Below, in pieces: positions 63,581 to 64,000 of a stretch of 64,000 nt of DNA. The DNA is taken from assembly GCA_921293015.1 (NCBI GenBank), contig OV121087.1, forward strand, positions 4,600,501 through 4,664,500. Direction: 5' to 3'. Below the pieces are notes generated by a model. It made no database searches, was not told the DNA's origin, and saw nothing but the letters and a program-made list of their open reading frames with translations. Made by a program: the position numbers and the translations under genes. The stretch's first letter is position 1. Every line of letters starts with the position of its first letter. The DNA comes from Phorcus lineatus. Lineage: Eukaryota > Mollusca > Gastropoda > Trochida > Trochidae.

Positions 63581-63617
63581 TGAGTGGCTAGTCACCTTTG
63601 GACTTTTCATTGTTGCA

Positions 63618-63718
63618 TTGCATTGCGTTGAAACCTGCGAGAATCGACTGGAACTAGCAAATCATGGGGGGTAATGCGCTAAAATTCAGTATAGCATTGC
63701 ACCAGCACTTTACTGCTC
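63618..63718 (-). mobile_element. Inverted SINE fragment
   Basis: On the minus strand this matches the central part of SINE copy 2 (about 52930-53040). Shared words include GAATCGACTGGAACTAGC on the plus strand, ATTCAGT(A/G)TAGCAT and (T/C)TTTACTGC. Neither the tRNA head nor the AAAGCGG tail is present. It replaces roughly 590 bp present in block A at 54.73-55.31 kb. Confidence 0.7.
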
Positions 63719-64000
63719 AGAATCTTTTTATAAATCTAAAGACATTTAATGCATCTCTTTCAAATGAAGAATTAACTACAATCTTACCAAAAGAGTCATT
63801 CAAATCTCAAAATCGTCTTAGATGCCTCTCCATCTGTATGATCAAATCAATTGACATAACAGTAAGACACGTTAGAAGAGAAAATAAAGTAGTGAACTGG
63901 TTATATGTCAAAATTACACTTCAGAATCTATAGCCAGAAAGATTTGAATATTTCTTAGCCGTGATTAAAGAGCTAATGGTCATCAGATTATAATGACAAA

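Larger units (their letters stand above)
58670..64000 (+). repeat. Segmental duplication, block B (continues past window)
   Basis: Partner of block A at 49570-55695, in the same orientation about 8.4-9.1 kb downstream, the offset changing with private insertions and deletions. Similarity reaches the last bases of the window (CTTAGCCGTGATTAAAGAGCTAAT), so the true end lies outside. Confidence 0.85.

Noticed and set aside
1-64000. CRISPR arrays, bacterial operons, integrated viral genomes
   Set aside because: No regularly spaced repeats, no dense co-directional genes, and no viral structural or polymerase genes beyond the retroelement relics listed.

Overview
The window is an AT-rich, gene-poor stretch of a metazoan nuclear genome. 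It has no bacterial-style gene packing, CRISPR array, rRNA or credible tRNA. The best clue to the host is a tRNA-derived SINE family (two long copies and one inverted fragment) whose 3' tail reads like AAAGCGGTGTTAAACCC followed by short CTCAC units. From memory this tail is very common in abalone (Haliotis) and related vetigastropod DNA. A LINE fragment resembling mollusc-type I/Nimb elements fits the same picture. I infer a marine gastropod, probably Haliotis-like, without a database check.

Layout. 1-8 kb is mostly featureless AT-rich DNA with one dead mariner transposase (4.5-4.9 kb). The only gene I recognise with confidence is at 8.4-9.4 kb: a single-exon, membrane-anchored FkbM-type methyltransferase, with a candidate 5' intron and poly(A) signal. 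A 473-bp MITE with TA-flanked terminal inverted repeats follows at 9.6 kb. 10-32 kb holds no gene I can support, but has a LINE 3' end, a poly-C tract, a 21-bp-phased pair of CRE-like palindromes, a second TA-flanked foldback element (25.4-26.0 kb) and several low-copy repeats. At 36.5 kb there is a CCAAT / GC-box / TATA cluster arranged like a core promoter. At 42 kb a minus-strand open frame of unusual composition may be a real but unrecognised exon.

44.6-47.6 kb is a transposon graveyard: a frameshifted L1/Tx1-type reverse transcriptase, then a collapsed Ty3/gypsy-type LTR element (long 3' LTR, RNase H tail, 68 bp of 5' LTR) bounded by unusually long 27-29 bp direct repeats.

The right-hand quarter is a diverged direct segmental duplication. 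Block A (about 49.57-55.69 kb) corresponds to block B (about 58.67-64.0 kb, running off the window). Each copy carries its own insertions while the other keeps the empty site: two SINEs and a LINE scrap in A; an L2/CR1-type LINE end, an I/Nimb-type LINE with an 11-bp target-site duplication, and an inverted SINE fragment in B. A separate block of about 0.4 kb occurs three times (32.4, 43.4 and 57.2 kb). A further old pair links 14.1 and 40.2 kb.

No pathway or operon can be assembled. The biology of the window is one lineage-type methyltransferase gene in a landscape built by duplication and mobile-element turnover.
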